Below, piece after piece: positions 5,737 through 6,222 of a DNA stretch of 6,222 bases. Under the pieces are notes generated by a model. It was not told where the DNA came from. It did no database searches and saw only the letters and a list, made by a program, of their open reading frames with translations. A program made the position numbers and the translations under genes. The stretch's first letter is position 1. Each line of letters opens with the position of its first letter. Source of the DNA: Bacteroidota bacterium. Lineage in GTDB: Bacteria; Bacteroidota; Bacteroidia; Chitinophagales; Chitinophagaceae. Where the stretch lies: positions 1-6,222 of the forward strand of contig CANHNT010000120.1 in assembly GCA_947461985.1 (NCBI GenBank). Reading direction: 5' to 3'.

Positions 5737-6222
5737 TTAATAATTCACTAATTTTTGAATGCATTCATGCAGCCTGCTTTTTGCCATGTAGTTTTCTTCA
5801 AGCTCAATGGCAAAAGGAATTGGAGTATCTAAACTTGCACAACGAATAACAGGAGCATCTAAATATTGAAAACAGTTTTCGGTTATCCAAGCTGAAATTT
5901 CGCCTCCCAAACCACCTATTAATGAGTCTTCATGAAGGATTAATACTTTGCCTGTGTTCATTGCGCACGCTTTTATAGCGGTATAATCCAATGGCAAAAG
6001 TGTACGCAAATCTAAAATTTCGATGGATAATTCAGGATGATTTTTGGCGTATTCGATAGCCCAATGTACACCACTTCCGTAGGTAATAATAGAGATATCG
6101 TCGCCTTTTTGAACCGTTTTAGCTTTGCCAATTTCAATGGTATAATACCCTTCTGGCACAGGTCCACTAATGGCTCTGTAAAGTGCTTTGTGCTCGTAAA
6201 AGAGAATGGGGTTGGGGTCTTC
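5737..6222 (-). CDS. 2-oxoacid dehydrogenase E1, beta (transketolase C-terminal) region, partial
   Basis: The last 161 codons of a thiamine-diphosphate-dependent 2-oxoacid dehydrogenase E1 beta region; the N-terminal part lies beyond the right edge. The frame is open to base 6222, where it begins EDPNPILFYEHKALYRAISG, so the GTG at 6157-6159 is an internal Val codon and not a start. Counting from the edge, visible blocks are FYEHKALYR (8-16), VPEGYYTIEIGKA (22-34), DISIITYGSGVHWA (42-55), EILDLRTLLPLD (68-79), HEDS (97-100), GGLGGEISAWI (103-113) and YLDAPVIR (120-127), the usual order of the transketolase C-terminal domain that helps build the E1 interface and bind E2. The EHKALY and ITYGxGVHWA blocks fit the branched-chain type or the fused alpha/beta E1 common in Bacteroidota better than the classical pyruvate E1 beta, which usually has ESExMYG at this place. 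Substrate and fusion cannot be decided without the missing part. A strong hairpin follows its stop codon. Confidence 0.92.
   Translation of the reverse strand, partial: EDPNPILFYEHKALYRAISGPVPEGYYTIEIGKAKTVQKGDDISIITYGSGVHWAIEYAKNHPELSIEILDLRTLLPLDYTAIKACAMNTGKVLILHEDSLIGGLGGEISAWITENCFQYLDAPVIRCASLDTPIPFAIELEENYMAKSRLHECIQKLVNY

Noticed and set aside
6157..6159. GTG as the start of a 140-residue protein
   Set aside because: The frame continues upstream to the window edge with conserved E1 residues (PNPILFYEHKALYRAISGP), so the GTG is an internal Val codon.
1..6222. CRISPR array, insertion sequence, phage or defence island
   Set aside because: No direct-repeat series, transposase, terminal inverted repeats with target duplications, or defence-type domains are visible; the genes are mostly conserved housekeeping types.

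Overview
The window looks like an ordinary chromosomal segment of a low-GC member of the Bacteroidota (Bacteroidetes). The reasons are a secreted protein with a C-terminal type IX secretion (T9SS) sorting domain, AT-rich leaders without Shine-Dalgarno sequences, two matches to the Bacteroidota -7 promoter element TAnnTTTG, and a dehydrogenase E1 tail of the kind found in this phylum. Genus cannot be resolved from the sequence alone.

Layout, left to right. Positions 1-44 may hold the last codons of a + strand gene. A perfect 36-bp palindrome at 67-102 is a likely two-way terminator. Next comes a complete DEAD-box RNA helicase on the - strand (116-1444). A 95-bp divergent spacer with a candidate + strand promoter leads to a complete secreted T9SS cargo protein (1540-3261, + strand). 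A hairpin at 3282-3313 terminates both this gene and the convergent cinA. A two-gene - strand unit follows: moxR (4550-5530), then cinA (3312-4538), 11 bases apart. The 206-bp spacer 5531-5736 holds a candidate moxR -7 element, two inverted repeats and a strong hairpin terminator for the last gene. That gene is the C-terminal 161 codons of a 2-oxoacid dehydrogenase E1 beta region (5737-6222, - strand), open at the right edge.

The genes do not form one pathway. They cover RNA remodelling (helicase), cell-surface export (T9SS cargo), pyridine-nucleotide repair or recycling (CinA), AAA+ chaperone-type activity (MoxR) and central or branched-chain carbon metabolism (E1). No CRISPR array, insertion sequence, tRNA, rRNA, phage gene or defence system is visible, and I do not see a new multi-gene system. 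The points most worth a second look are: the CinA amidase domain lacks the usual glycine-rich TGIAGPxGG...KPVG loop; moxR is paired with cinA and lacks the usual DUF58/VWA partners on its downstream side; cinA appears to start at TTG; two palindromes lie upstream of moxR; and the helicase has DEVD instead of DEAD in motif II.
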